Part shown: positions 47,468 to 56,774 of the stretch, in pieces
Layout: each line of letters begins with the position of its first letter
How positions within the stretch are numbered: the first letter of the stretch is position 1
NCBI RefSeq assembly: GCF_001655615.1
Contig: NZ_CP011567.1
Location: 4,287,001-4,351,000, forward strand
Source: Pseudomonas sp. GR 6-02
GTDB lineage: Bacteria > Pseudomonadota > Gammaproteobacteria > Pseudomonadales > Pseudomonadaceae
Length of the DNA: 64,000 bases
Direction: 5' to 3'
Made by a program: the position numbers and the translations under genes
The notes under the pieces: model-generated
What the model was told of the DNA's origin: nothing
Database searches by the model: none
The model's input: the letters and a program-made list of their open reading frames with translations, nothing else

Positions 47468-49441
47468 ATGCAAACGCCTCTGATCGACCTGCAGGACATT
47501 CGTAAATCCTACGGTGGCGGCGACGCGCCTGAAGTTCATGTGTTGCGCGGCATCGACCTGTCGATCCACGCCGGGGAGTTCGTGGCGATCGTCGGTGCTT
47601 CCGGCTCCGGCAAATCGACGCTGATGAACATCCTCGGCTGCCTCGACCGGCCAACGTCCGGCGAGTATCGGTTCGCCGGCGAAAATGTCGCGGCACTCGA
47701 CAGCGATGAGCTGGCCTGGCTGCGCCGCGAGGCATTCGGTTTCGTGTTTCAGGGGTATCACCTGATTCCGTCCGGTTCGGCCCAGGAAAACGTCGAGATG
47801 CCGGCGATCTACGCCGGCACCCCAGCGGCCGAACGCCACGCCCGCGCCGCCGCCCTGCTCGACCGTCTCGGCCTGGCAGCACGCACCGGCAACCGTCCGC
47901 ACCAGCTCTCCGGCGGCCAGCAGCAACGGGTGTCCATCGCTCGCGCATTAATGAATGGCGGCCACATCATCCTCGCCGACGAACCCACCGGCGCCCTCGA
48001 CAGCCACAGCGGCGCCGAGGTCATGGCGCTGCTCGACGAACTGGCAAGCCAGGGCCATGTGGTGATCCTCATCACCCACGACCGCGACGTGGCGGCCCGG
48101 GCCAAACGCGTGATCGAAATCCGTGACGGCCTGATCATCAGCGACAGCGCCCGCGACAACCCCGCCGTGCAGGCCTCGGCCAATCCCGGTGCGCTGCAAG
48201 CGGTGGATTTGCGCAAGCGGCTGAGCGAAGGCAGCGAGGCCACCGGTGCCTGGAAAGGCGAATTGGTGGATGCGATACACGCGGCCTGGCGGGTGATGTG
48301 GATCAACCGCTTCCGCACCGCCCTGACGCTGCTGGGGATCATCATCGGCGTCGCCTCGGTGGTGGTGATGCTGGCGGTCGGCGAAGGCAGCAAGCGTCAG
48401 GTCATGGCGCAGATGGGCGCGTTCGGCTCGAACATCATTTACCTCAGCGGCTCCGCTCCCAATCCACGCACACCGCCCGGCATCGTGACCCTGGATGACG
48501 TCGCCGCGCTGGCCAGCCTGCCGCAAGTCATGCGAATCATGCCGGTCAACGGCGCCGAAGCCGGGGTGCGCTTCGGCAACCTCGACCACCTGAGCTACGT
48601 CGGCGGCAACGACACCAACTTTCCGGCGATCTTCAACTGGCCGGTGGTCGAGGGCAGTTACTTCACCGAGGCCGATGAACGCAACGCCGCGGCGGTCGCG
48701 GTGATCGGCCACAAGGTGCGCAGCAAATTGCTCAAGGACGTCACCAACCCCATCGGCCAATACATCCTGATCGAAAACGTGCCCTTTCAGGTCGTCGGCG
48801 TGCTCGCGGAAAAAGGCGCCAGTTCCGGCGATTCCGACAGCGACAATCGGATTGCCGTGCCCTACTCGGCCGCCAGTGTCCGGCTGTTCGGCACCCACAA
48901 CCCCGAATACGTGGCCATTGCCGCGGCCGACGCGCGCAAGGTCAAAGAGACCGAAAAGGCCATCGAGCAGTTGATGCTGCGCCTGCACGACGGCAAACAC
49001 GATTTCGAACTGACCAACAACGCCGCGATGATTCAGGCCGAGGCGCGCACGCAAAATACGCTGTCGCTGATGCTCGGTTCGATTGCGGCGATCTCGCTGC
49101 TGGTGGGCGGCATCGGCGTGATGAACATCATGCTCATGACCGTGCGCGAACGGACCCGGGAGATCGGTATCCGCATGGCCACCGGCGCTCGTCAGCGCGA
49201 CATATTGCGCCAGTTCCTCACTGAAGCCGTGATGCTCTCGGTGGTCGGCGGGATCGCCGGCATCGCCCTGGCGCTGATCGTCGGCGGCGCATTGGTGCTC
49301 AGCAAAGTCGCGGTGGCCTTTTCCCTGGCGGCGGTCATCGGCGCCTTCGCCTGCGCACTGATCACCGGCGTTGTCTTCGGCTTCATGCCGGCCCGCAAAG
49401 CTGCCCGGCTCGACCCGGTCACGGCCCTTACCAGTGAATGA
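47468..49441 (+). CDS. pvdT: Pyoverdine export ABC transporter (MacB family)
   Basis: A 657-residue fusion of ATPase and permease. The N-terminal nucleotide-binding domain has Walker [10 protein letters not shown], signature LSGGQQQR and Walker [11 protein letters not shown]. Four transmembrane helices follow, the first near residue 285, with a large periplasmic domain between the first and second. ATP hydrolysis works by mechanotransmission to push the substrate from the periplasm through OpmQ. It lies between pvdR and opmQ with no or seven bases of gap. Confidence 0.95.
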   Translation: MQTPLIDLQDIRKSYGGGDAPEVHVLRGIDLSIHAGEFVAIVGASGSGKSTLMNILGCLDRPTSGEYRFAGENVAALDSDELAWLRREAFGFVFQGYHLIPSGSAQENVEMPAIYAGTPAAERHARAAALLDRLGLAARTGNRPHQLSGGQQQRVSIARALMNGGHIILADEPTGALDSHSGAEVMALLDELASQGHVVILITHDRDVAARAKRVIEIRDGLIISDSARDNPAVQASANPGALQAVDLRKRLSEGSEATGAWKGELVDAIHAAWRVMWINRFRTALTLLGIIIGVASVVVMLAVGEGSKRQVMAQMGAFGSNIIYLSGSAPNPRTPPGIVTLDDVAALASLPQVMRIMPVNGAEAGVRFGNLDHLSYVGGNDTNFPAIFNWPVVEGSYFTEADERNAAAVAVIGHKVRSKLLKDVTNPIGQYILIENVPFQVVGVLAEKGASSGDSDSDNRIAVPYSAASVRLFGTHNPEYVAIAAADARKVKETEKAIEQLMLRLHDGKHDFELTNNAAMIQAEARTQNTLSLMLGSIAAISLLVGGIGVMNIMLMTVRERTREIGIRMATGARQRDILRQFLTEAVMLSVVGGIAGIALALIVGGALVLSKVAVAFSLAAVIGAFACALITGVVFGFMPARKAARLDPVTALTSE

Positions 49442-49448
49442 ACGATCT

Positions 49449-50843
49449 ATGAAACCGCAACTGAGCCTGTTGACCCTTTGCCTGTTACTCGGCGCCTGCA
49501 GCCACCCGGCTGCGCGCCCGGACAGCGGCATTCAACCACCGCCGGCCTGGCAATCACCACACGATGAAAGTGCCTCCCGGACGAGTCGACAATGGTGGAC
49601 GCAGTTCGGCAGCCCGCAGCTTGATCGCCTGATCGAACAGGCCCGCGTCGGCAGTTATGACCTCGCCGCCGCCATCGCTCGGGTGCATCAGGCCCGGGCC
49701 GACACAGTGATTGCCGGCGGCTCGCAGCTGCCGGAGATCAAGGCCGGCATGAACGCCAACCGCCAAAAACTGTTGCGCGGCAACGGCTACAGCCAACTCG
49801 ATGCCGACAGCAGCAATAAGGCCGTGGACTACTTTGACGCCAACCTCAGCGCCAGTTACGAAATCGACTTCTGGGGCGGCAAACGTGCGTCCCGGGACAG
49901 TGCGCAATTCGGGCTGCGCGCCAGCGAGTTCGATCAGGCCACGGTTGAATTGACCTTGCTCAGCGGCGTGGCCAGCAGCTACGCGCAAGCCTTGTCGCTG
50001 GATGAACAAAGTCGCATTGCCGAGCTGAACCTGGCCAATGCACAGAACGTTTTGAAACTGGTGCAGACCCGTTTCGACTCAGGCTCGGCCACCGCGCTGG
50101 AACTGGCCCAACAAAAAAGCCTGGTGGCGGCGCAACAACGGCAACTGCCGCTGATTCGCCAGCAAGCCGAGGACGCCCGGATCAACCTCGCCGCCCTGCT
50201 GGGCCGACCGGTTCAGCAACTTCCGCCCAGCCACGAATCCTTCGATCAACTGCAATGGCCTGCCATCGATGCCGGATTGCCCAGCGAACTGCTCAGCCGC
50301 CGCCCGGACATCGCCCGCGCCGAAGCGCAACTGGCCGCCGCCCAGGCCAACGTCACGGTCGCACGCGCAGCCATGTTGCCCGCCGTGACCCTCAGCGCCG
50401 ACATCGGCTCGGGCGCCAACACGGCCAGCGACATTCTGCGCAGCCCGTTCTACAACCTCACCGCCGGGCTGGTCGCACCGATCTTCAACAACGGCCGCCT
50501 CGGTGCCGAGCGCGACAAGGCCACGGCCCGCCAACAAGAACTGCTGGAAGCCTACCGAGGCGCGATCATCAATGCGTTTGCCGACGTCGAAAAAGCCCTC
50601 AACAGCATTCGCGGCCTGGATGAACAGCGGCAGTGGCAACGCGAAGAACTGAACCAGGCCCAAGCCGCGTTCAACATTGCGCAAAGCCGCTATCAGGCTG
50701 GCGCCGAGGATTGGCTGACGGTGCTGGAAACGCAGCGCACGCTGTATGCGGCGCAGGACTCGAATGTGCAACTGCGGTTGTCGCGGTTGCAGGCGAGCAT
50801 TGCGTTGTACAAGGCGTTGGGTGGGGGGTGGCAGGTGCTTTGA
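49449..50843 (+). CDS. opmQ: Outer-membrane efflux lipoprotein of the pyoverdine exporter
   Basis: A 464-residue TolC/NodT-family lipoprotein. The signal peptide ends LLLGAC/S, a good lipobox. Two repeats of the outer-membrane factor domain include SYEIDFWGGKRASRDSAQFG and the late LGAERDKATARQQELLEAYRG. It completes the PvdRT-OpmQ tripartite system. The ATG at 49449 is seven bases after the pvdT stop. Confidence 0.94.
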   Translation: MKPQLSLLTLCLLLGACSHPAARPDSGIQPPPAWQSPHDESASRTSRQWWTQFGSPQLDRLIEQARVGSYDLAAAIARVHQARADTVIAGGSQLPEIKAGMNANRQKLLRGNGYSQLDADSSNKAVDYFDANLSASYEIDFWGGKRASRDSAQFGLRASEFDQATVELTLLSGVASSYAQALSLDEQSRIAELNLANAQNVLKLVQTRFDSGSATALELAQQKSLVAAQQRQLPLIRQQAEDARINLAALLGRPVQQLPPSHESFDQLQWPAIDAGLPSELLSRRPDIARAEAQLAAAQANVTVARAAMLPAVTLSADIGSGANTASDILRSPFYNLTAGLVAPIFNNGRLGAERDKATARQQELLEAYRGAIINAFADVEKALNSIRGLDEQRQWQREELNQAQAAFNIAQSRYQAGAEDWLTVLETQRTLYAAQDSNVQLRLSRLQASIALYKALGGGWQVL

Positions 50844-50870
50844 TCGAGGTTATCCGTCACCAAAAACTGT

Positions 50871-50898
50871 GTGGCGAGGGAGCTTGCTCCCTTGCCAC
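50871..50898. repeat. REP-type hairpin between opmQ and pvdP
   Basis: GTGGCGAGGGAGC and its near-perfect inverse ending CTTGCCAC, located between the convergent opmQ and pvdP genes. It may act as a bidirectional terminator. Confidence 0.75.
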
Positions 50899-50909
50899 AA
50901 GTGCCTGGC

Positions 50910-52538
50910 TTACGAACTCAGCGGCTTGACCTTCAGATTCCGCGCATACCATGGCCGTTGCGGCACTCGCCGGAACAAATCCGCGAGTTTCTTTTCATCC
51001 GTACCGAAGGTAATGCGCAGCGCCAGCTTCATGGTTTCCGGGTCCATTTCCACCGACTTGCCGACCTGCAATCCCGGCGTAGTGCTGCAACCGTGGGTGC
51101 TCGGGCCGAGCCACGGATCATCGACTTCAACCCAGCGCCCCGGGGCGAACCAAGGCACGCCATTGACCTCAAGCCGACTGAGCTCCCCCGGATGGAAACG
51201 CTCGTGGGCGCGGAACCAGTCTTCCAGGCGATCGTCGATCCAGCCATGGAAGTGCCAGAACACCGGGTTCACGTGGGATGAAAACGGGTCACCGAGGAAG
51301 TCGTTTTCCGGCGCATACCAGCGCGCGGCAAAGTCCGCCGGATCCCGGGCAAAAGGCACCGGCTGACCGTTGGAGGGATCCCGTGGCACCGAGGCCCAGC
51401 GCATGTGCAGCCAGTCGTGCAGCCCCAGTTCCACCTCCGAACCGAACTGCCCCAGGGTCAACTTCGACAGATAACGCGGGTCGCGGTAACGGGATTCCCA
51501 TACCTGAAAATTGCTGTGGTAGGTCTCGGCAGTCTTGATGTCGCTGACCCACTGGGTGTACTCGGTGTCTTCGGCGGCCAGCCAGGTGGGCGGCAGCGCC
51601 GTGCCATCGTGATTGTCGAAATAGCGGGCGAAGCCCTGACGGTCGCGTTCAAGCTCCGGCTGCGGCATCGGGAAGCTCGACCAGGACGGCAGGTCCTGCA
51701 TCGAACGCGCCGTGCCGAGCATGTGCCGGTGCATGAAGAAAAAGTCGACTCCCGAACCATTACGGTCTTTGCGCGGCCCCCGGGCATCGCGCTCATTGCC
51801 TCGCGGGCCCGGCTGCCAGCCGATGCCGCGCAAGGCGCCCTGTTGGTCCTTGGAGAGTTTGTGCCATTTGTCCCGCGAGGCGTGCCAGAGCTGGTGGAAC
51901 AAACGGTGCTCGGGGGAAATCAGCCACGCCAGTAACGGCGGATTCAACCCCACACGCTCACGGGCTTCGGGAAACAGCCGTTTGCGCGCGACAAAGCGAT
52001 TGTCCAGTTCCAGCAAACCGAGCGGGCGATCCAGGCGCAGGATCCGCCCGCTGAGGGTGCCACTGCCGGCATTGCCGAAATCGGCCCAGACCTCATCGAA
52101 CGTGACCGCCAGCTCATAAGCCGGCGCGCCGTTGGCCGATTGCCGATCGATCAGGCGCCAGTACAGTTGGCTGGCGTCAGGCGATACCAGGTCGCCGATC
52201 ACCCGGTAACGCGGCTCGGCTGCGCTGCGTAACTGCTGCGCAGTATCGAGGCAGCCACGCAGGCCACGGCCGCGCTGGGCGATGTCGAGAAACAGCTCCA
52301 GCCCGTGCTGCGGTAAACCGTCGAGGCCCGCTTGCGAACCTTCGAAGCGGATATCCCAGATGCCTCGCAGCGAGTTGGCCAACTGCTGCCCCGCGGTGTC
52401 CGCGAGGTCGACCGTCGCCTCACCGGGGGTAATCGTCGGGTCCGGCTTCGTCCATTCGCGATGCCCATAATAAGCCGCAGGCACGGCAGCGCCAGTCAGC
52501 GCCAGGCCTGCCATGAACCATCGTCGAGAAATCGTCAT
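50910..52538 (-). CDS. pvdP: Periplasmic tyrosinase for pyoverdine chromophore maturation
   Basis: A 542-residue copper tyrosinase that oxidises the D-tyrosine-derived part of ferribactin in the periplasm. The N-terminus has a twin-arginine signal (ISRRWFMAGLAL). Copper-ligand candidates are the His-rich blocks EHRLFHQLWHASRDKWH, FFFMHRHMLG and VNPVFWHFHGW, with a C-terminal lid segment rich in Tyr and Arg. It is transcribed opposite to pvdMNO, from its own PvdS box. The ATG at 52538 begins MTISRRW. Confidence 0.95.
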   Translation of the reverse strand: MTISRRWFMAGLALTGAAVPAAYYGHREWTKPDPTITPGEATVDLADTAGQQLANSLRGIWDIRFEGSQAGLDGLPQHGLELFLDIAQRGRGLRGCLDTAQQLRSAAEPRYRVIGDLVSPDASQLYWRLIDRQSANGAPAYELAVTFDEVWADFGNAGSGTLSGRILRLDRPLGLLELDNRFVARKRLFPEARERVGLNPPLLAWLISPEHRLFHQLWHASRDKWHKLSKDQQGALRGIGWQPGPRGNERDARGPRKDRNGSGVDFFFMHRHMLGTARSMQDLPSWSSFPMPQPELERDRQGFARYFDNHDGTALPPTWLAAEDTEYTQWVSDIKTAETYHSNFQVWESRYRDPRYLSKLTLGQFGSEVELGLHDWLHMRWASVPRDPSNGQPVPFARDPADFAARWYAPENDFLGDPFSSHVNPVFWHFHGWIDDRLEDWFRAHERFHPGELSRLEVNGVPWFAPGRWVEVDDPWLGPSTHGCSTTPGLQVGKSVEMDPETMKLALRITFGTDEKKLADLFRRVPQRPWYARNLKVKPLSS

Positions 52539-52583
52539 TGCCCTACCTGTGTCAGCCATGAAGCAGGCTTTATCCAAGCTAGA

Positions 52584-52607
52584 ACGTTTGTTGTGCGGGG
52601 AAATTTA
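52584..52607 (-). promoter_or_regulatory. PvdS iron-starvation box for pvdP
   Basis: Minus strand TAAAT, 16 bases, CGT, ending 45 bases before the pvdP ATG. All consensus positions match. Confidence 0.88.
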
Positions 52608-52626
52608 AGCGTGCCAAACACATTCC

Positions 52627-52763
52627 CCTGTGGCGAGGGAGCTTGCTCCCGCTCGGCTGCAAAGCAGTCGTAAATCCGGTGCATGCGGTGTGCCTGGCAG
52701 AACGAGGTTGCAGGTTTCAGGACTGCTTCGCAGTCCAACGGGAGCAAGCTCCCTCGCCACAGG
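52627..52763. repeat. Long nested inverted repeat, copy 1
   Basis: Perfect 24-base arms (52627-52650 and 52740-52763) of the GTGGCGAGGG type enclose an inner module with GCAAAGCAGTCG and CGACTGC-like inverse (GGACTGCTTCGCAGTCC). The inner module is shared with the repeats at 55558 and 62708, whose outer arms differ. It lies between pvdP and pvdM. Confidence 0.85.
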
Positions 52764-52778
52764 TATCTCGCTATCTCC

Positions 52779-52802
52779 TAATTTTTTCTGCCAGCCACTC
52801 GT
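52779..52802 (+). promoter_or_regulatory. Near-consensus PvdS box for pvdM
   Basis: TAATT, 16 bases, CGT: one mismatch in the TAAAT element. It is 62 bases upstream of the pvdM start and immediately follows the nested repeat. Confidence 0.65.
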
Positions 52803-52864
52803 TCCTCCCAGATAGCAAAGGCCCCTGCGCCTGCACCGGGGCGGCGAACCTGACAGAGATGGCA

Positions 52865-54235
52865 ATGACAAAACCACGTTCGAAAAAGGCTCTTTACATC
52901 GGCCTGCCGCTGGCCCTGGCGATCAGCGCCGGCGCGGGCTTCGCAGTCTGGTATTACGGATTCACGGACACCCCCGGTTACCCGATCAAGGTCATGCAAC
53001 AGGCCGACGAGTTGCACGAGCGCATGCTCTCCTTCGACAGCCACATCAGCCTGATGCAGAACTTCGGCACCCAGGGCAACGAAGCCGATAAGGACGGAAC
53101 GGGGCAGTTCGACCTGGTCAAGGCCAACCGCGGACGCCTGTCCGGTGCGGCCCTGACGATTTTCGGCTGGCCGGAACTGTGGAATGGCGCCAACGCGCCG
53201 CACAAGCCCACCGCCGGTTTTGTCGAAGAGGCACGCAACCAGCAGGAGATCCGCTACAAGATTATTTCCGGGATGGTCCGTGATTTTCCCAATCAGGTCG
53301 CCATTGCCTACACCCCCGACGATTTCCGTCGCTTGCACGGCGAAGGCAAGTTCGCGATTTTCATCAGCATGCTCAATGCCTACCCGCTGGGCCACGACCT
53401 GAACCTGCTGGACCTGTGGACGGCACGCGGCATGCGCATGTTCGGCTTCAGCTACATCGGCAATAACGACTGGGCCGACTCTTCGCGTCCCTTGCCGTTT
53501 TTCAACGATTCGCCGGATGCCCTCGACGGCCTCTCGGACCTGGGCAAGCAAGCGGTGCATCGTTTGAATGATCTGGGCGTGATCATCGACGTATCGCAAA
53601 TGTCGACCAAGGCCCTGGAGCAAGTCGCGCAATTGAGCCGCACACCGATGGTCGCTTCGCACTCGGCGCCACGGGCGATGGTCGATATCCCGCGCAATCT
53701 CAGCGACAAGGAAATGCAGCTGATCAAGAACAGCGGCGGCGTGGTGCAGGTGGTCGGTTTCTCCCAATACCTGCGCCCGCTGACCCAGACCACCCAGGAC
53801 AAACTCAACGAACTGCGCAAAGCGTTCGACCTGCCGCCCCTGCCGAACCTCGCCATGGCATTGATGCCGGGCGATCCGGTCATCGCTGCCTGGCCCGAGA
53901 AAAAATTCGGCCAGTACGCCAGCCGTCTCTACGCGATTCTCGAAGAAGAACCCAAAGCCAGCCTCAAGGACCTCGGGGACGCCATCGATTACACGGTGCG
54001 CAAAATCGGCATTGACCATGTCGGCATCAGCTCCGACTTCAACGAAGGGGGCGGCGTCAAAGGCTGGGAAAACGTCGGTGACATTCGCAATGTCACGGCA
54101 GAACTGATCTCGCGCGGCTACTCCGAAGCAGACATCGCCAAGCTCTGGGGCGGCAACTTCCTGCGGGTCTGGGATCAGGTGCAGAAAGCCGCCAAGCCGG
54201 CGCTGATTTCACAACAAGGCACGAGCACACCATGA
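52865..54235 (+). CDS. pvdM: Dipeptidase-like pyoverdine maturation protein
   Basis: A 456-residue periplasmic protein with an N-terminal membrane anchor or signal (ALYIGLPLALAISAGAGFAVWYYG). It has the membrane-dipeptidase (peptidase M19) fold: LSFDSHISLM corresponds to the metal HxD site (here DSHI), VASHSAPRAM and IDHVGISSDFN are later ligands. In fluorescent pseudomonads PvdM is required for PvdP-dependent oxidation of ferribactin. An ATG at 52859 is an alternative start. Its stop overlaps the pvdN ATG by four bases. Confidence 0.94.
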   Translation: MTKPRSKKALYIGLPLALAISAGAGFAVWYYGFTDTPGYPIKVMQQADELHERMLSFDSHISLMQNFGTQGNEADKDGTGQFDLVKANRGRLSGAALTIFGWPELWNGANAPHKPTAGFVEEARNQQEIRYKIISGMVRDFPNQVAIAYTPDDFRRLHGEGKFAIFISMLNAYPLGHDLNLLDLWTARGMRMFGFSYIGNNDWADSSRPLPFFNDSPDALDGLSDLGKQAVHRLNDLGVIIDVSQMSTKALEQVAQLSRTPMVASHSAPRAMVDIPRNLSDKEMQLIKNSGGVVQVVGFSQYLRPLTQTTQDKLNELRKAFDLPPLPNLAMALMPGDPVIAAWPEKKFGQYASRLYAILEEEPKASLKDLGDAIDYTVRKIGIDHVGISSDFNEGGGVKGWENVGDIRNVTAELISRGYSEADIAKLWGGNFLRVWDQVQKAAKPALISQQGTSTP

Positions 54236-55512
54236 GCGATCGTCGCACTTTTCTGAAACAGGCCGGAATCCTCGCCGCCGGCCTGCCGTTGACTGCCGGC
54301 CTGGACAACGTCGCCAACGCCACGCCAGTGCTCTCGCCGCCCGGGGACAAATGGGCGCAACTGCGGCAGCTGTTCGACCAGGATCCGGACTACCTGCATT
54401 TCTCCAATTTCCTGATCACCTCGCACCCAAAGCCTGTGCGTGAAGCGATCGAGATGCACCGTGCCGCCCTCGATAAAAACCCCGGGTTGGCGATGGACTG
54501 GGACCTCGGCGTTATCGAGCAGCGTGAAGAAGAGGTACGTGTCTGGGCCGGTCGCTACCTGCAAGCCAATGCCAGACAGATCGCCTTGACCGGCAGCACC
54601 ACCGAAGGCCTGGCGATGATTTACGGCGGCGTTCATGTACGCCCGGACCAGGAAATCCTCACCACCGCCCACGAGCATTACGCGACCCACACCATTCTCG
54701 ATCTGCGCACCCAACGGGACGGTACTCGGGTGCGCAAGATCAGGTTGTTCAAGGATCCGCAGACGGTGTCCAAAGCGGAGATCCTGGCCTCGATCGAGCA
54801 GAACATCAAACCCGAAACCCGTGTACTCGGCATGACCTGGGTGCATTCCGGCAGTGGCGTGAAACTGCCGATCGCCGACATCGGCGCGCTGGTGGACAAG
54901 CACAACCGCAATCGCGCCGATCAGGACCGCATTATTTACCTGGTCGACGGCGTGCACGGCTTTGGTGTCGAGGACTTGAGTTTTCCCGCCATGAACTGCG
55001 ACTTCTTCATCGCCGGCACCCATAAATGGATGTTCGGTCCCCGTGGCACCGGCATCGTTTGCAGCCGCAGTGAAGAGGTCAAATACGTCACGCCGATCAT
55101 CCCGACCTTCTCCGAAGCCACGGCGTTCTCCACCACCATGACACCGGGCGGCTACCACTCGTTCGAGCACCGCTGGGCGCTGAACGAAGCCTTCAAGCTG
55201 CATTTGCAATGGGGCAAGGCCGATGTTCAGGCGCGTATCCATGCCCTGAACAGCCATATGAAAAAACGCCTGCAAGCGCACCCGCAGATCGAACTGGTCA
55301 CGCCCGTGAGTCCCGAGCTGTCATCCGGTTTCAGCTTCTTTCGGGTCAAGGGCAAAAGCAGCGACAAGATCGCCGCCTGGCTGATGCAAAACCGCGTGAT
55401 CGCCGATGCCGTGGAGCGCGACGTGGGCCCGGTGATCCGCACGGCGCCGGGGCTGCTCAACACCGAAGCTGAAGTCGACCGCTTCATCGCGTTGCTCGGC
55501 AAACAGCTCTGA
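54232..55512 (+). CDS. pvdN: Periplasmic PLP enzyme modifying the pyoverdine side chain
   Basis: A 426-residue fold-type I PLP enzyme exported by Tat (SDRRTFLKQAGIL is a perfect twin-arginine motif). The cofactor lysine is Lys265 in AGTHKWMFGP, preceded by YLVDGVHGFG for PLP contacts. In studied strains PvdN converts the chromophore-attached glutamate to a succinamide side chain. It overlaps pvdM (ATGA). Confidence 0.95.
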   Translation: MSDRRTFLKQAGILAAGLPLTAGLDNVANATPVLSPPGDKWAQLRQLFDQDPDYLHFSNFLITSHPKPVREAIEMHRAALDKNPGLAMDWDLGVIEQREEEVRVWAGRYLQANARQIALTGSTTEGLAMIYGGVHVRPDQEILTTAHEHYATHTILDLRTQRDGTRVRKIRLFKDPQTVSKAEILASIEQNIKPETRVLGMTWVHSGSGVKLPIADIGALVDKHNRNRADQDRIIYLVDGVHGFGVEDLSFPAMNCDFFIAGTHKWMFGPRGTGIVCSRSEEVKYVTPIIPTFSEATAFSTTMTPGGYHSFEHRWALNEAFKLHLQWGKADVQARIHALNSHMKKRLQAHPQIELVTPVSPELSSGFSFFRVKGKSSDKIAAWLMQNRVIADAVERDVGPVIRTAPGLLNTEAEVDRFIALLGKQL

Positions 55513-55557
55513 TCGCCAGCCCCATGATTAATGTCAGTCAGTTAAGTCGTAACGCGA

Positions 55558-55694
55558 TCTGTAGCAGCTGGCGAAGCCTGCGTTCGGCTGCGAAGCAGTC
55601 GTGAATCCGACTGACGCGGTCTGCCTGACACACCGTAATCTCTGGTTTTACGACTGCTTCGCAGCCGAACGCAGGCTTCGCCAGCTGCTACAGA
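55558..55694. repeat. Long nested inverted repeat, copy 2
   Basis: Perfect 45-base arms (55558-55602 and 55650-55694) with outer part GTAGCAGCTGGCGAAGCC and inner part GGCTGCGAAGCAGTCGT. The 47-base centre resembles that of copy 1. Located between pvdN and pvdO with no additional PvdS box, so pvdO is probably read through it or has an unseen promoter. Confidence 0.88.
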
Positions 55695-55755
55695 GATTGC
55701 GGCGTGGCGGAAGTTGCCCCCCCTGATTCCCTTTAACTTTTTATCGAGAGCAATG

Positions 55756-56643
55756 ATGAACAGTGAGTTGCGTAGCTTGTCCCTGAAAACGCTCCCCGCA
55801 CTGGCCTTCGCCGCCGTGGTTGCAGGCCTGCTGCCGGGTGCCGCTCAGGCCGCCGCCCCCGCCCCGCCCGGCAAAGTGTTCAAGGACTGCAAGGACTGCC
55901 CGGAAATGGTCGTGCTGCCCACCGGGACCTTTACCATGGGCACTCCGGACAATGAGGTGGGCCGCGAGCCCGACGAGGGTCCGTTGCACCCGGTGACCTT
56001 CGCCAAACCGCTGGCCATCAGCCGCTTTCAGGTGCTGGCCGGCGAGTGGGACGCGTACCTGCGCGACAGCGGTTACCTCATGCCCGACGGCGACACCCGG
56101 CCGGGCCGCGAGTGCAAGGCCGGCGTGCCGCGCTATGAACGCACGGCCAGGCATCCGGCGGTGTGCATGAACTTCCCCGAGGTCAATGCCTATGTGGCCT
56201 GGCTCTCGAAGAAGACCGGCAAGCACTATCGACTGGTCAGCGAATCGCTGCGTGAGTATGCCGCCCGCGCGGGCAGCAGTGGCCCGTTCCCCTTCCCGTT
56301 CGATGAAGGCAAGGAATACAGCATCGCCAAACACGCCAACACCTACGGCGCCGCCGATGGCTACAACTTCACCTCACCGGCGGGCAGCTTCCCGGCCAAC
56401 GCCTTCGGCGTGTACGACATGCACGGCAACGTCTATGAGTGGACCGCCGATTGCTACAACGACAACTACGTCGGCGCACCGAGCGATGGCAGCGCGTGGT
56501 TAACCGGCGAATGCACCGCCCGGCGCATTCGCGGCAATGACTGGGGCGAAGCTCCGGTGTTCTCGCGTTCGGGCAACCGCAATGCCACCTACCCCGACAC
56601 CCGTGGCGACTGGCTCGGTTTTCGCGTCGCGCGGGATCTTTGA
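55756..56643 (+). CDS. pvdO: FGE-sulfatase domain protein for final pyoverdine oxidation
   Basis: A 295-residue periplasmic protein with a signal peptide (LPALAFAAVVAGLLPGAAQA/A). The formylglycine-generating-enzyme-like domain shows MVVLPTGTFTMGTPDNE, SRFQVLAGEWDAYL, FGVYDMHGNVYEWTADCYND and GDWLGFRVARDL. PvdO is required for oxidation of dihydropyoverdine to pyoverdine. ATG at 55756 is favoured by GAGAG spacing; 55753 is an alternative. It is followed by a strong hairpin. Confidence 0.94.
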   Translation: MNSELRSLSLKTLPALAFAAVVAGLLPGAAQAAAPAPPGKVFKDCKDCPEMVVLPTGTFTMGTPDNEVGREPDEGPLHPVTFAKPLAISRFQVLAGEWDAYLRDSGYLMPDGDTRPGRECKAGVPRYERTARHPAVCMNFPEVNAYVAWLSKKTGKHYRLVSESLREYAARAGSSGPFPFPFDEGKEYSIAKHANTYGAADGYNFTSPAGSFPANAFGVYDMHGNVYEWTADCYNDNYVGAPSDGSAWLTGECTARRIRGNDWGEAPVFSRSGNRNATYPDTRGDWLGFRVARDL

Positions 56644-56674
56644 GGCTCCCACCTCCTGTCGCATGACCTGCAAC

Positions 56675-56717
56675 AAACCCGTGCGCGGCTAAATCGCCGC
56701 CCACGGGTTTCGTCTTT
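56675..56717 (+). terminator. Strong hairpin after pvdO overlapping the pvdE promoter
   Basis: AAACCCGTGCGCGGC (56675-56689) pairs with GCCGCCCACGGGTTT (56696-56710) with a single mismatch, around the loop TAAATC, and is followed by CGTCTTTT. It is 32 bases after the pvdO stop and has the form of an intrinsic terminator with a weak T-run. Confidence 0.75.
56690..56713 (+). promoter_or_regulatory. PvdS iron-starvation box for pvdE
   Basis: TAAAT at 56690-56694, 16 bases, CGT at 56711-56713. The TAAAT element is the loop of the pvdO hairpin and CGT directly follows its stem. It is 62 bases before the pvdE ATG. Confidence 0.85.
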
Positions 56718-56774
56718 TAAGCAGCCAAACTCTTGAACCTTTGCCCTTTAGCGGCACTTGAAGCGGAAACTTCC

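Noticed and set aside
47948..49531. A 527-codon minus-strand frame opposite pvdT
   Set aside because: Antisense to the MacB permease domain; composition and lack of motifs mark it as a shadow.
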